Source of the DNA: Alphaproteobacteria bacterium
GTDB lineage: Bacteria > Pseudomonadota > Alphaproteobacteria > UBA9219
Length of the DNA stretch: 64,000 nucleotides
Assembly: GCA_026225415.1 (NCBI GenBank)
Contig: JAMFSS010000003.1
Coordinates: forward strand, 62,001 to 126,000
Reading direction: 5' to 3'
Shown: in pieces, positions 18,244 to 27,686 of the stretch
Position numbering within the stretch: the first letter of the stretch is position 1
Layout of the letters: the number at the start of each line of letters is the position of its first letter
Program-made: the position numbers and the translations under genes
The notes under the pieces: generated by a model
Database searches by the model: none
Seen by the model: only the letters and a program-made list of their open reading frames with translations
What the model was told of the DNA's origin: nothing

Positions 18244-19943
18244 GCGACATCATCCCGCCACCACCCGAACTTCCACCGACCGAACCACATAGTGTCGCGG
18301 CCAAAGAACGTCGCCATACGGTTTCGGCGGCATGGATCATTCCTGTCGTTGCCGCTTTGATCGCGGGATATCTGGGCGTGCGGTCTTATGTGCAACATGG
18401 CCCGACAATCACCATTTCCTTTAACAGCGCGGAAGGTCTGAGCGCCGGCCAAACGGCGGTGAAGTATAAGTATGTGACTTTGGGCACCGTGGAGAAAGTC
18501 ACATTGAACGAGGATATGCGCGGCGTGCAAGCCCGCGTGCGCATGAATGCCGACACCGACGCGTTGTTGACCGATCATGCGCGTTTCTGGGTTGAAAAGC
18601 CGCGGTTGGGTTCGACCAATTTGTCGGACATTGTTTCCGGCACCTATATCGAAGTTGATCCGGGCGCGCCGGACGGTGAAGCGCAAACCGAATTTACAGG
18701 ACTTGAAAACCAACCCTCGTTGCCTGCCGATGAACCTGGCACATCCTATACGCTCAGCGCGACACGGTTGGGTGCCGTCAGCGAGGAATCACCCGTTTAT
18801 TACCGCGATATCAATGTTGGCAAGGTTTTGGGTTATGATGTGGGCGATGGGTTGGGTCCGATTACGGTACAGGTTTTTGTGCGCGCGCCTTATGATAAGT
18901 TTGTTAAATCATCCACTCATTTTTGGGATGCGTCCGGATTGTCTGTCAAGCTGGGCGGCGGTGGCGTGCATTTGGAAATGCATTCTTTGCAATCCGTTCT
19001 TGGCGGCGGCATCGAATTTGAAACGCCCAAAGAAGGTTTGAAGCAGCCGCAGGCTGACACGAAAACCAGTTTCACGCTTTACGAAGACCATAAACTTGCC
19101 GATGCCGCAGGATACAGTAAACGCCTGCCTTGCGTGACTTATCTGAAAAATCCCGTCAAGGATTTGGCGGTGGGCTCGCCGGTGCAGATTTTCGGCATCG
19201 ATGTTGGCGATGTGACTAATGTTAAACTGGTTTACGATCCGCAAAAACAGGGGCCACAGGTGCGCGTTGCGTTTGAAATCGAACCCGACCGCGCCTTTGG
19301 TGCCGATCCTTCGACCGATGCGGAATCGATCATTCATCAACTGGTTGCCAATGGCATGCGCGTTAAAATGGGATCAAGCGATTTGATCATGGGACAAGAA
19401 GTGTTGTCGCTGGAATTTGCGCCCAAAACCCAACAAGCGGAAAATGCCAAAGAAGACACTGTCAAAGAAGGCGATGCGATTGTTTTGCCGGGGCAGGGCG
19501 GGGATATCGATAATCTGGCCAATGCGTTGGGCGATGTCGCAGCCAAACTCGACCAGATACCGTTCGACCAAATTGGCCAGCATCTGAATCATTTATTGGC
19601 CACGGCAGACAGCGCGGATATGAACCGCGCGGTTCATTCACTGGCGGCCACATTGGATAATGCTAAGGAAATCAGCCAGCAAGCCAAACAAAACCTGACG
19701 CCCGCCTTGCAGCGGTTGCCGGATATTTCGGCACAATTGCAAACGGCGGTGACACAGGCCAATGCGTTTATGGCATCCGTCAATAAGGGCTATGGGCAGG
19801 ATTCCGATTTCCAGCGCGACACCAAACGCACGCTGGATGAAGCGAATGAGGCGGCACGTTCGATACGTTTGCTGGCCGATTATTTGGAAAAACATCCCGA
19901 AGCGCTTATTCAGGGCAAAACGCCGGACAAGGGTAAGCCATGA
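18240..19943 (+). CDS. pqiB: Intermembrane transport protein PqiB (MCE domains)
   Basis: A 567-residue protein: a short cytosolic lead, one membrane anchor (AAWIIPVVAALIAGYLGVRS), then three MCE/MlaD domains recognisable at TISFNSAEGLSAGQTAVKYK, SATRLGAVSEESPVYYRDIN and LKNPVKDLAVGSPVQIFGID, and a C-terminal helical coil (about 430-560). PqiB hexamers form a needle-like tunnel carrying lipids between membranes. It is coupled to pqiA and pqiC by ATGA overlaps. Confidence 0.95.
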   Translation: MSDIIPPPPELPPTEPHSVAAKERRHTVSAAWIIPVVAALIAGYLGVRSYVQHGPTITISFNSAEGLSAGQTAVKYKYVTLGTVEKVTLNEDMRGVQARVRMNADTDALLTDHARFWVEKPRLGSTNLSDIVSGTYIEVDPGAPDGEAQTEFTGLENQPSLPADEPGTSYTLSATRLGAVSEESPVYYRDINVGKVLGYDVGDGLGPITVQVFVRAPYDKFVKSSTHFWDASGLSVKLGGGGVHLEMHSLQSVLGGGIEFETPKEGLKQPQADTKTSFTLYEDHKLADAAGYSKRLPCVTYLKNPVKDLAVGSPVQIFGIDVGDVTNVKLVYDPQKQGPQVRVAFEIEPDRAFGADPSTDAESIIHQLVANGMRVKMGSSDLIMGQEVLSLEFAPKTQQAENAKEDTVKEGDAIVLPGQGGDIDNLANALGDVAAKLDQIPFDQIGQHLNHLLATADSADMNRAVHSLAATLDNAKEISQQAKQNLTPALQRLPDISAQLQTAVTQANAFMASVNKGYGQDSDFQRDTKRTLDEANEAARSIRLLADYLEKHPEALIQGKTPDKGKP

Positions 19944-20527
19944 AAAAATTGGCGCTCACAACCTCTATGGCTTTGTTGCTTGCCGCTCCCCTGCTTTCTG
20001 CCTGTGGCACATCGCAAGAGCCGGATTATTTCACGCTTACCCCTGTCTCGGGTGCGGCCAAACCCGCTATATCTGTTTCGCTTAAGGTGGAACGGCCTGT
20101 GCTTGCCGGTTATCTGGATCGTCCGGAATTTTCGCGGCAAATAGATGTGAGCCAAGTTCTGGTCGATAACACCGATTATTGGGCCGAACCTTTGGATAAA
20201 ATGGTTGCGCATATTCTGGCGGACGATCTGCAGCAAAGGCTGCCCGCCAGCGTAATTAACGCAAACGATAATTATGTGGCGCCCGATGCGCGCTATACGA
20301 TCGATGTGAATCTCACGCAGTTTAATCTGGTGGATGGCGACCGCGTCGTTCTGACAGGCCATGTGACGGCCCAAGACAGGCTGCACGCTTCGTCTGCTTG
20401 CCTATGGCCGGTGCAAGGGAATATAAACAGTGGTTCCTCGCCTTCAGCCGTGGCAGAGGGATTGAGCGCATTGATCGGCAAGCTCGCGGATGATATCGCG
20501 CAGAAAATGCCGTTGAACTGTCCTTAA
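19940..20527 (+). CDS. pqiC: PqiC-type outer-membrane lipoprotein
   Basis: A 195-residue lipoprotein with lipobox LLSAC and DYFTLTPVSGAAKPAISVSL after it, the pattern of the ABC-type transport auxiliary lipoprotein family (PqiC/YmbA). VERPVLAGYLDRPEFSRQ and AEPLDKMVAHILADDL are family landmarks. It caps the PqiB needle at the outer membrane. It is third of the pqiABC operon and ends 8 bp before the convergent Nramp-like gene. Confidence 0.9.
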   Translation: MKKLALTTSMALLLAAPLLSACGTSQEPDYFTLTPVSGAAKPAISVSLKVERPVLAGYLDRPEFSRQIDVSQVLVDNTDYWAEPLDKMVAHILADDLQQRLPASVINANDNYVAPDARYTIDVNLTQFNLVDGDRVVLTGHVTAQDRLHASSACLWPVQGNINSGSSPSAVAEGLSALIGKLADDIAQKMPLNCP

Positions 20528-20535
20528 TCGACCGC

Positions 20536-21840
20536 TCAATCACCCCATGTCACAAACATCGCGATGGCAACGGCGGCCATTACGGCGGTCGATAACCAGC
20601 CCATAAATTTTAATGCCGGTTTAATCGCAAACTTGCCCATAATTTTTTTGTTGCTGGCCATAAACATCAGCATGGCCATGACCGGAACCGCCACCACGCC
20701 GTTCAGAACGGCGCTCCAGAATAAAGCCTTGATAGGATCGATGGGTGTCATGTTCAACGCCACGCCGATAAAGGTGGCAATGATAATGGTTGCATAAAAC
20801 GCCTTGGCTTTGCCGGGTTTTTTGGCGAGCCCCGATGGCCATCCCATCGCCTCGCCCAACGCATAAGCAGACGAACCGGCAAGAACGGGCAACGACAAAA
20901 TGCCGGTGCCGATAATGCCGAGCGAGAAAAGAAAATAGGCGAATGGCCCCGCGATGGGGCGCAAGGCTTCCGCCGCCTGCGACGATGTTTGGATATCCGT
21001 TATGCCATGCGCATGCAACGTGGCCGCCGTTGTCAGGACGATGAACAAAGCGATCAGGTTGGAAACAAACATGCCGGCATAGGTGTCGATTTTAATGCGG
21101 CGCATTTCGGCGGGCGCTTTTTGCGGTGTTTTCTTCAACGCGTTGCGGCCGGGTAATTCCTGCTCGCGCTCCACTTCGGATGCCGCCTGCCAGAAAAACA
21201 GATAGGGGCTGATCGTCGTGCCGAAAATGGCGACGATAACGGTGATGTATTTGGCATCCCATATTATATGCGGCCACAGCAGCGATCCCATGACTTCCCG
21301 CCACGGCATATCAACGGCAAAAACCGTCGCGACATACGCCAGCAAGGATAAGGAAAGCCATTTAAGAATGGAGACATAGCGTGAATAACGCACAAAGACT
21401 TCAAGCACCGCCGAAAGAACGGCAAAGCCCGCGATGTAAAGCAAAGACGGCCCGCCGACAAGCAGATTGACCGCCGCGCCCATAGCGCCCAAATCCGCGC
21501 CAATATTGATTGTGTTCGCAACGAACAACAAAAAGATAAGCGCATAAAGAAAAAATTTCGGGTAATAGCGCCGCAGGTTTCCTGCTATGCCATGCCCCGT
21601 CACGCGGCCTATTTCCGCACTGATAAGTTGAATGGCACACATCAAGGGATAGCTGAACAACAGAACCCAACCGGTGGCGTAACCATATTGCGCGCCTGCC
21701 TGGGAATAGGTTGCAATGCCGCTGGGGTCGTCATCCGATGCGCCCGTGATAAGGCCGGGGCCAAGGATTTCCGCTAGTTTCGGTTTGACAGGTTGTTTGA
21801 CTTCATCGGCGGCATTCGGATTATTCGTGGCGCGTTTCAT
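20536..21840 (-). CDS. Nramp-related divalent metal transporter
   Basis: A 434-residue protein with about 11 membrane helices and the Nramp fold signature GPGLITGASDDDPSGIATYS. In canonical manganese/iron Nramps helix 1 carries DPGN and helix 6 carries MPH; here these read DPSG and FGTTISPYLFFWQAA, so the metal-selecting methionine is not evident. This resembles Nramp-related branches with other substrates, possibly magnesium; the substrate is not determined. It is a single gene, converging with pqiC. Confidence 0.85.
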   Translation of the reverse strand: MKRATNNPNAADEVKQPVKPKLAEILGPGLITGASDDDPSGIATYSQAGAQYGYATGWVLLFSYPLMCAIQLISAEIGRVTGHGIAGNLRRYYPKFFLYALIFLLFVANTINIGADLGAMGAAVNLLVGGPSLLYIAGFAVLSAVLEVFVRYSRYVSILKWLSLSLLAYVATVFAVDMPWREVMGSLLWPHIIWDAKYITVIVAIFGTTISPYLFFWQAASEVEREQELPGRNALKKTPQKAPAEMRRIKIDTYAGMFVSNLIALFIVLTTAATLHAHGITDIQTSSQAAEALRPIAGPFAYFLFSLGIIGTGILSLPVLAGSSAYALGEAMGWPSGLAKKPGKAKAFYATIIIATFIGVALNMTPIDPIKALFWSAVLNGVVAVPVMAMLMFMASNKKIMGKFAIKPALKFMGWLSTAVMAAVAIAMFVTWGD

Positions 21841-21874
21841 AATGCCTCTGGGTCAAAAGAAATAGATAAAGAAA

Positions 21875-21904
21875 CAGCCGGGGCAACTCACGCCACCCCG
21901 GCTG
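21875..21904 (-). terminator. Rho-independent terminator of the small exported protein gene
   Basis: CAGCCGGGG pairs with CCCCGGCTG around a 12-base loop. Read leftward the stem is followed by TTTCTTT, so it probably ends the transcript of the small exported protein gene at 21940-22260. Confidence 0.8.
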
Positions 21905-21939
21905 TGCATTATAGTTTTAGAAAAGTAGATTAAGAAAGG

Positions 21940-22260
21940 TTATTTGTTCGTCGCGCTATCGACATCGCTGTTCAATGTACCCTTGTCGGTCGACTTTTGC
22001 GTGCCTTGAAAGCTGCGCTTGACCTTGTCGGCGCCGATATTCACGCTGTCGACTGCCTGGCCGCCCCAATTGCCGCTGGCCTTGTCTTGCGCCTTGGCGG
22101 CGCGGTCTTTGGCAAGATCGGCGTTCGATTTGGCGAGCGCGCTGTTATCTTTTTGCACAGCGCCGACATCGGACGCGACGCCGCTTGGTGTATCATCAGC
22201 CATAGCGGGTGCCACGATGATTAGTGCAGAAAGGAAAGAGAGGATGATGAGTTTTTTCAT
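21940..22260 (-). CDS. Small exported Ala/Lys/Asp-rich protein
   Basis: A 106-residue protein of unknown family. Residues 1-21 (MKKLIILSFLSALIIVAPAMA) form a clear signal peptide. The mature part is highly polar, Ala/Lys/Asp-rich and probably helical (SALAKSNADLAKDRAAKAQD). GGAG lies eight bases before the ATG at 22260, which decides the start over an in-frame ATG eight codons upstream. It is a single-gene unit with its own terminator. Confidence 0.75.
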   Translation of the reverse strand: MKKLIILSFLSALIIVAPAMADDTPSGVASDVGAVQKDNSALAKSNADLAKDRAAKAQDKASGNWGGQAVDSVNIGADKVKRSFQGTQKSTDKGTLNSDVDSATNK

Positions 22261-22371
22261 GGGTGGCTCCTTTTGGTTAGTCACGTTTTTATCGTATAAA
22301 ACAGGGGTAAAATTTTATTCATAAATATTCCATAGGGGGCATGTGCTTTGATGTAAGCGCTTCATCATAAA

Positions 22372-22405
22372 CGCCAGAAATTCGACCAAATCCAGATTTC
22401 TGGCG
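22372..22405. repeat. Inverted repeat, 10-bp arms
   Basis: CGCCAGAAAT pairs with ATTTCTGGCG across a 14-base spacer. It lies in the 234-bp gap between the divergent small genes at 22260 and 22495. There is no T-run, so it is more likely an operator or structured leader than a terminator. Confidence 0.5.
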
Positions 22406-22494
22406 GGTTATGGGTCATCGAATACTTACGGGGCCGGTTCTACCCTTGGTGTCACTGGCAACGCCGTTGTCGGATAATTACAAGGAGATTCACA

Positions 22495-22677
22495 ATGCCA
22501 AATCAGCCAACCCCACAATCGCAGACCGGTAATCAAAATACCGGTCGCCCACAAAATGACCGCGACAATACCGGTCAGCAAGCAAAAGATCGTAATGAAA
22601 AGGATCGCGATCAAAGCGGCAATGACAAGAGCGCCCCATCGAACAAGGGCGATCAAGGTTCTAGCAACAAGCACTAA
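22495..22677 (+). CDS. Small disordered hydrophilic protein
   Basis: A 60-residue protein with no hydrophobic core: Gln, Asn, Asp, Lys, Gly and Ser dominate (QTGNQNTGRPQND, DQSGNDKSAPSNKGDQ). AAGGAG sits nine bases upstream of the ATG, and a strong terminator follows 22 bp after the stop, which together support a real gene. Composition resembles small stress-associated disordered proteins; no family is recognised. A longer frame on the opposite strand covers it but has no comparable signals. Confidence 0.7.
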   Translation: MPNQPTPQSQTGNQNTGRPQNDRDNTGQQAKDRNEKDRDQSGNDKSAPSNKGDQGSSNKH

Positions 22678-22699
22678 GAGCGATCTTATGTGAGAATAA

Positions 22700-22728
22700 G
22701 AGGGGGAAAAATTTCCCCCTCTTTTTTT
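22700..22728 (+). terminator. Rho-independent terminator
   Basis: GAGGGGGAAA pairs with TTTCCCCCTC with a two-base loop, followed by seven T residues. It ends the small disordered-protein gene. Confidence 0.93.
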
Positions 22729-22959
22729 ATGAGCTGATTTTCTTTTTATTTCGTCCCTTGCGCAGGGCACAATGGGGTGGCAACTTATTGTTATGATTGC
22801 AAAAAGACCTAATGGGGTGTTTGTCCGGTTAACTGAGTCTTTACATTCATAGGGTATATCTTATGGGTTTACGCGCGTGGCGTTAACGGGGCTTTTTCTA
22901 TGGCCATTTGGATGATGACGAGGGAATGGCTTTACGGCCTTGTTTTGTAATGGAAACCT
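22729..22959. other. Intergenic leader of the giant repeat gene
   Basis: 231 bp between the terminator and the giant octapeptide gene. The only structure seen is a small hairpin CCCTTGCGCAGGG near 22755. No convincing -35/-10 pair or strong ribosome site was found for the ATG at 22960. Confidence 0.4.
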
Positions 22960-25900
22960 ATGACGATTGATTTTACACGGTTGACGGTTTCGCAGATCTC
23001 GCTGCTGTATACGACCGTGGTCGCGAAACTCACCACGCTTGATGTCCAATCGCTTTCTTCGGCGCAAGTTGGCGCGCTCACATCGCTGCAACTGCAATCG
23101 CTTTCCACCACTGATCTGATCGCCCTGACGACGACGCAGGTGCAAGGCCTGTCCTCCAAAGGGATCGCGGGCCTAAACCCTTCGCAATTTGTGTTCAGCG
23201 CCACGCAATTATCGGTGCTTAGCAATGCCCAGATCGACTCGATCACCACGCAACAGCTTGCGGGTTTATCAACCACGCAAGTCAGCGGATTAACGGTGAC
23301 GCAAATCGATGTGTTGACCAAGGCGCAGATTGCCGCCCTCAGCGCCGCCAACATAACGCAGCTCAGCAGCGTTCTGGTCGCCAACCTGTCGACCGCGCAG
23401 ATCAGCAGCCTGACAACAACCGAACTGGCCGCGCTGGCCACCACCGATCTGGCCAATCTGACAACGGCACAGATTAAGGCTTTGACCACCCTGCAATTGA
23501 ACGGGTTGGGGGTCGCGTCGTTAAACGCCCTGACGGGCGCGCAAATTGCGGCTTTGACCACGCAACAAATTGTTGGTTTGGCGACGACGCAAGTATCCTT
23601 GTTGACGACGACACAGGCAACCAGCCTGTCTACGGTGCAGATCAGGGTGTTGACCACTTTGCAGGTTGCCGCCATAGGCACCGTCAATGTAACGCAGCTC
23701 AGCAGCTTTTTGATATCGACCCTTACGACGGTGCAAATCAGCGCCTTGAACAATGCCGAATTGGGCGCGATCGCCACCAGCGATTTGGCCAGTCTGGCAA
23801 CGACCAGCCTGACGGGTTTGCAAATCGCGCAATTGAACGGGTTGAATCTCGCGTCACTGAACGCTTTGACAACTTTACAGATTGCCGCGTTGAACACCAA
23901 ACAGGTGGCGGGTTTTGCGACGGCACAAATATCGTTGCTGACCACAACGCAAATTCAATCGCTTTCGACCACGCAAATAAAATATCTGACCACCTTGCAG
24001 GTCGCGGCTTTGACCACCACGCAAGTTTTTGGTTTCGGCACGACACAGATTGCGGCATTGGCCGTCGCGCAAATTGCGGCGTTGAATGCGCAGGCGGTTG
24101 ACAGCCTGAGCCAGGCGCAAATCGCGGTATTGGGCACCACGCAAATTATCGCTTTAACGACCATTGAAATTGCGAATTTGTCGACTTTGCAGGCAGCAAG
24201 CCTGACAACCGCGCAGATCAAAGTTTTGACCACTTTGCAAATTGCGGCATTAGGCACCGTCAATGTGACGCAGCTAAGCAATGTGCTGATCACGAATTTA
24301 TCGACGGTGCAGATCAGCGCGTTGACCAATGATGAATTAGGCGCGATCGCCACCAGCGATTTGGCCAATCTGGCCACAGCCAAGCTTTCGGGTTTGCAAG
24401 TAACGCAATTAAACGGGTTGAACGCAGCATCGTTGAATGCCCTGACAACGATACAGATTGCGAATTTAAACACGAAACAGGTGGCGGCCTTAACGACAAC
24501 GCAAGTGGCGTTACTGACCACGACGCAAATTCAATCGCTGACCACCGCGCAATTGAAATATCTGACGACCTTGCAAATTGCGGCGCTCAGCACCTTGCAG
24601 ATTATCGGTTTCGGCACCACGCAAATTGCCGCATTGTCTGCGGCGCAAGTGGCGTCTTTGAATGCGCAGGCTGTTGATGATTTAAGCCAGACGCAAATCG
24701 CGGCTTTGGGCACTGCGCAAACGGCGGTATTGACCACGGCCGAAATTGCCAACCTGTCGACGGCACAGATAACCAGCCTGACAACCGCGCAGATCAAGGT
24801 TTTGACGACCTTGCAGATTGCGGCTTTGGGCACCATTAATGTGGCGCAGCTGAGCAGCCTTCTGGTCGCCAATTTATCGACCATACAAATTGGCGCTTTG
24901 ACGAATGACGAATTGAACGCGATTGCGCCAAGCGATCTGGCCAATCTGGCCACAACCAAAATCGGTTCTTTGCAAGTTTCGGCATTGAACGGGTTGAATG
25001 TCGCATCGTTGAATGCCCTGACGACCTTGCAGATTGCCGCGCTGAATACGAAACAGGTGGCAGGTCTGGCGACCACGCAAGTTGCCGCGTTCTCCACGAC
25101 CCAGATACAGGCATTGTCTGCGACGCAAATTAAGGTTCTAACAACGGCGCAAGTCGCAGCGCTCAGCACGTTACAGGTGGTCGGTTTCAGCACCACGCAA
25201 ATTACAGCATTAACGGCGGTGCAGGTCAGTATTTTAGGCACCGCGCAAATTGCCTCGCTGACAACCGGTGAAATTGCCGAACTGACCGCTGCGCAAACAA
25301 CCGGCGTAACGACGGCCCAGATTCAGGCATTGACCCCACAGCAGATCGCGGCTCTTGCCACGGCAGATGTTAAACAGCTCAGCAATATTCTGGCGGGTAG
25401 CCTGTTGACTACGCAAATAAGCGCTTTGACCAACAGCCAGATTGCGGCCATCGGTTTGGATTCACTGGCGACCTTTACCAGCGATCAGATTAACGCGCTG
25501 ACCGACAGCCAATTGAATAATCTGAATGCCAATTCATTGGGTGCCTTGACGGATGTGCAGATTTCCGCGCTGACCACCACCCAGATTGCCGATTTAATCA
25601 CAGCACAGATTGCCAGACTGGTGCCGTCGCAAGTCGATTTACTGACGGGTGATCAGATACAGGCTTTGACGACTTTGCAAATTGCTGTTCTAGGTGTGAA
25701 CAATGTCGCGCAGCTTAGCAGCGCCTTGGCCGCAAGCCTGTTAACGACGCAAATCGGCGCTTTGACCAATAACGAACTGGCCGCCTTTGCGCCGGGCGAT
25801 CTGGCGACATTCAGCAATGACCAGATTAACGCTCTGACCGACGGCCAACTGAATAATTTAAATGCCACATCGTTGGGCGCTTTGACCGATGTGCAAATCT

Positions 25901-27663
25901 CTGCGCTAACAACCGCGCAAATCGCCGATCTGATCACGACGCACTTGGCCAAACTGGCGCCGTCGCAAGTTGACTTACTGACCGGCGATCAGATACAGGC
26001 TTTAAGCACTTTGCAGATTGCCGTGTTGGGCGTGAATAATGTTGCGCAGCTGAGCAGCGCCTTGGCCGCAAGCCTGTTAACGACGCAAATCGGCGCTTTG
26101 ACGAATGACGAGCTTGCCGCCTTCGCGCCAAGTGATCTGGGCAATTTTACGAATGATCAGATTAATGCCCTGACCGATGATCAATTGAATAACCTGAACG
26201 CGACGTCGCTGGGCGGTTTGACGGATACGCAAATAGCGGCGCTGACCACGGTACAGATTGCGGATTTGGTGACAACGCAAATCGCCCAGCTGGCGCCAAG
26301 CCAGGTGGATCTGCTTTCAACCCCGCAAATTCAGGCGCTGGGCAATGATCAGATTGCCGCTCTGGGTGTCGCCAATGTAACGCAGTTGAGCAGCGCGTTG
26401 GCCGCGAGCCTGTTAACCACGCAAATCGGCGCTTTGACAAATGATGAATTGGGTGCGATTGCGCCAGGCGATCTGGCGACCTTTACCGGCGACCAGATTA
26501 ATGCCCTGACGGATGATCAGTTGAATAATCTGAACGCGACGTCGCTGGGTGGTTTGACGGATACCCAGATTTCTGTGCTGACCACCACGCAAATTGCGGA
26601 TTTGTCCTCGACGCAGTTTGCGCAATTGATCCCATCGCAAATCGATCTGCTGACGACTACGCAAATTCAATCGCTGACCAATGACCAGATTGGCGTTTTG
26701 GGCGTCGATAACGTAACGCAGCTAAGCACCATTCTGGCGGGTAGCCTGTTGACCACGCAAATCAGCGGGTTAACGAATGATGAGCTTGCTGCCTTCGCGC
26801 CGAATGATTTGGCGACCTTTACCGGCGATCAAATTAACGCCCTGACGGATGATCAGTTGAATAATCTGAACGCGACGTCGCTGGGCGCTTTGACGGATAC
26901 CCAGATTTCGGCGTTGACCACTACGCAAATTGCGGATTTGTCCTCGACGCAATTTGCTCAATTGATAACATCGCAAATCGATCTGCTGACCACCACGCAA
27001 ATTCAATCGCTAACCAATGACCAGATTGGCGTTTTGGGTATCGATAACGTAACGCAACTCAGCACCATTCTGGCGGGCAGTCTGCTAACCACGCAAATCA
27101 GTGCTTTGACGAATGACGAATTGGGCGCGATTGCCCCGGGCGATTTTGCGAACTTTACGCCCGACCAGATTGGTGCTTTGACAATTGATCAGGTGCCAAC
27201 CCTGACAACGGATGAAATTTCCAACCTGACCACAACGCAAGCCAGCGTTTTCAGTACGGCACAGATTCAAGCCCTGACAACCGATCAGGTCGCCGCCATC
27301 GGCACGCTCAATGTCGCGCAACTCAGCAACATTCTGGCAGGAAGCCTGACATCAACGCAGATCGGCGCTTTGACCAATGATGAATTGGGCGCGATCTCCT
27401 CCAGCGATCTCGCGACACTGACGTCGGATCAGGTAACGGGTCTGCAAAGCGATCAGCTGAATAATCTGAGCGTCGATGATATCAATGCGCTGACAACGGT
27501 GCAGATTGCCTCGTTGACCGATGACCAGGTGGGCGCTTTGACGACGCAGTTCATCTCGACCCTGACATCGACACAGGCCGGCGCATTTACATCCGATCAG
27601 GTACAAAACAGCGGTTGGGACGCCGATCAGCTGAACGCTTATGCGACCGATTTGCAGTCATAA
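22960..27663 (+). CDS. Giant octapeptide-repeat protein (1567 aa)
   Basis: Almost the whole 1567-residue protein is tandem eight-residue units of the form L-[TS]-T-x-Q-[IV]-x-A, about 190 copies starting near residue 8. Position 1 is Leu or Phe, position 6 Ile/Val/Leu, position 8 usually Ala or Gly. No signal peptide, no membrane helix, no Cys, and a single Trp near the end (SGWDADQLNAY). Units are grouped into exact super-repeats of 24 and 14 octads. T-x-x-Q resembles a helix N-cap, so a solenoid of short helical turns is plausible, but the fold is inferred. It converges with icmJ 23 bp away, so an adhesin or a Dot/Icm-exported protein is possible; no family name is claimed. Confidence 0.9.
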   Translation: MTIDFTRLTVSQISLLYTTVVAKLTTLDVQSLSSAQVGALTSLQLQSLSTTDLIALTTTQVQGLSSKGIAGLNPSQFVFSATQLSVLSNAQIDSITTQQLAGLSTTQVSGLTVTQIDVLTKAQIAALSAANITQLSSVLVANLSTAQISSLTTTELAALATTDLANLTTAQIKALTTLQLNGLGVASLNALTGAQIAALTTQQIVGLATTQVSLLTTTQATSLSTVQIRVLTTLQVAAIGTVNVTQLSSFLISTLTTVQISALNNAELGAIATSDLASLATTSLTGLQIAQLNGLNLASLNALTTLQIAALNTKQVAGFATAQISLLTTTQIQSLSTTQIKYLTTLQVAALTTTQVFGFGTTQIAALAVAQIAALNAQAVDSLSQAQIAVLGTTQIIALTTIEIANLSTLQAASLTTAQIKVLTTLQIAALGTVNVTQLSNVLITNLSTVQISALTNDELGAIATSDLANLATAKLSGLQVTQLNGLNAASLNALTTIQIANLNTKQVAALTTTQVALLTTTQIQSLTTAQLKYLTTLQIAALSTLQIIGFGTTQIAALSAAQVASLNAQAVDDLSQTQIAALGTAQTAVLTTAEIANLSTAQITSLTTAQIKVLTTLQIAALGTINVAQLSSLLVANLSTIQIGALTNDELNAIAPSDLANLATTKIGSLQVSALNGLNVASLNALTTLQIAALNTKQVAGLATTQVAAFSTTQIQALSATQIKVLTTAQVAALSTLQVVGFSTTQITALTAVQVSILGTAQIASLTTGEIAELTAAQTTGVTTAQIQALTPQQIAALATADVKQLSNILAGSLLTTQISALTNSQIAAIGLDSLATFTSDQINALTDSQLNNLNANSLGALTDVQISALTTTQIADLITAQIARLVPSQVDLLTGDQIQALTTLQIAVLGVNNVAQLSSALAASLLTTQIGALTNNELAAFAPGDLATFSNDQINALTDGQLNNLNATSLGALTDVQISALTTAQIADLITTHLAKLAPSQVDLLTGDQIQALSTLQIAVLGVNNVAQLSSALAASLLTTQIGALTNDELAAFAPSDLGNFTNDQINALTDDQLNNLNATSLGGLTDTQIAALTTVQIADLVTTQIAQLAPSQVDLLSTPQIQALGNDQIAALGVANVTQLSSALAASLLTTQIGALTNDELGAIAPGDLATFTGDQINALTDDQLNNLNATSLGGLTDTQISVLTTTQIADLSSTQFAQLIPSQIDLLTTTQIQSLTNDQIGVLGVDNVTQLSTILAGSLLTTQISGLTNDELAAFAPNDLATFTGDQINALTDDQLNNLNATSLGALTDTQISALTTTQIADLSSTQFAQLITSQIDLLTTTQIQSLTNDQIGVLGIDNVTQLSTILAGSLLTTQISALTNDELGAIAPGDFANFTPDQIGALTIDQVPTLTTDEISNLTTTQASVFSTAQIQALTTDQVAAIGTLNVAQLSNILAGSLTSTQIGALTNDELGAISSSDLATLTSDQVTGLQSDQLNNLSVDDINALTTVQIASLTDDQVGALTTQFISTLTSTQAGAFTSDQVQNSGWDADQLNAYATDLQS
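23746..25425 (+). repeat. Long super-repeats (576, 576, 528 bp) inside the giant gene
   Basis: Units start at 23746, 24322 and 24898 with the octads LNNAELGA, LTNDELGA and LTNDELNA. The first two spacings are exactly 576 bp (24 octads); the third unit is 528 bp (22 octads). Each contains the same ordered set of variant octads, such as LNAQAVDS and the boundary pair xVxQ-LSS. Codons have diverged between units, so the duplication is old or the units are under protein-level selection. Confidence 0.85.
25426..27105 (+). repeat. Five exact 336-bp super-repeats inside the giant gene
   Basis: Five units of exactly 336 bp (14 octads, 112 residues) start at 25426, 25762, 26098, 26434 and 26770. Each begins LTNxxxAA-type and carries DQINALTD, QLNNLNA, SQ[VI]DLL and VxQLSx in the same order. 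They are more alike than the 24-octad units upstream, indicating later expansion. A shorter, degenerate unit of 11 octads begins at 27106. Confidence 0.88.
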
Positions 27664-27686
27664 ATCAAACAGGTTCGTGGGGAATG

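Noticed and set aside
22426-22770. A 114-residue leftward frame with hydrophobic stretches opposite the small disordered-protein gene
   Set aside because: The rightward gene has AAGGAG and a terminator; the leftward frame would read through that terminator from the wrong side and has no ribosome site.
22932-27606. Several long open frames on the minus strand across the giant repeat gene
   Set aside because: They are by-products of the eight-codon period: the repeated codons give few stops when read backwards. They lack ribosome sites, and their proteins are Arg/Cys/Val-biased with no family character.
22960-27663. CRISPR-like regular direct repeats
   Set aside because: The repeats are coding, continuous with no unique spacers, and keep one reading frame over 4.7 kb.
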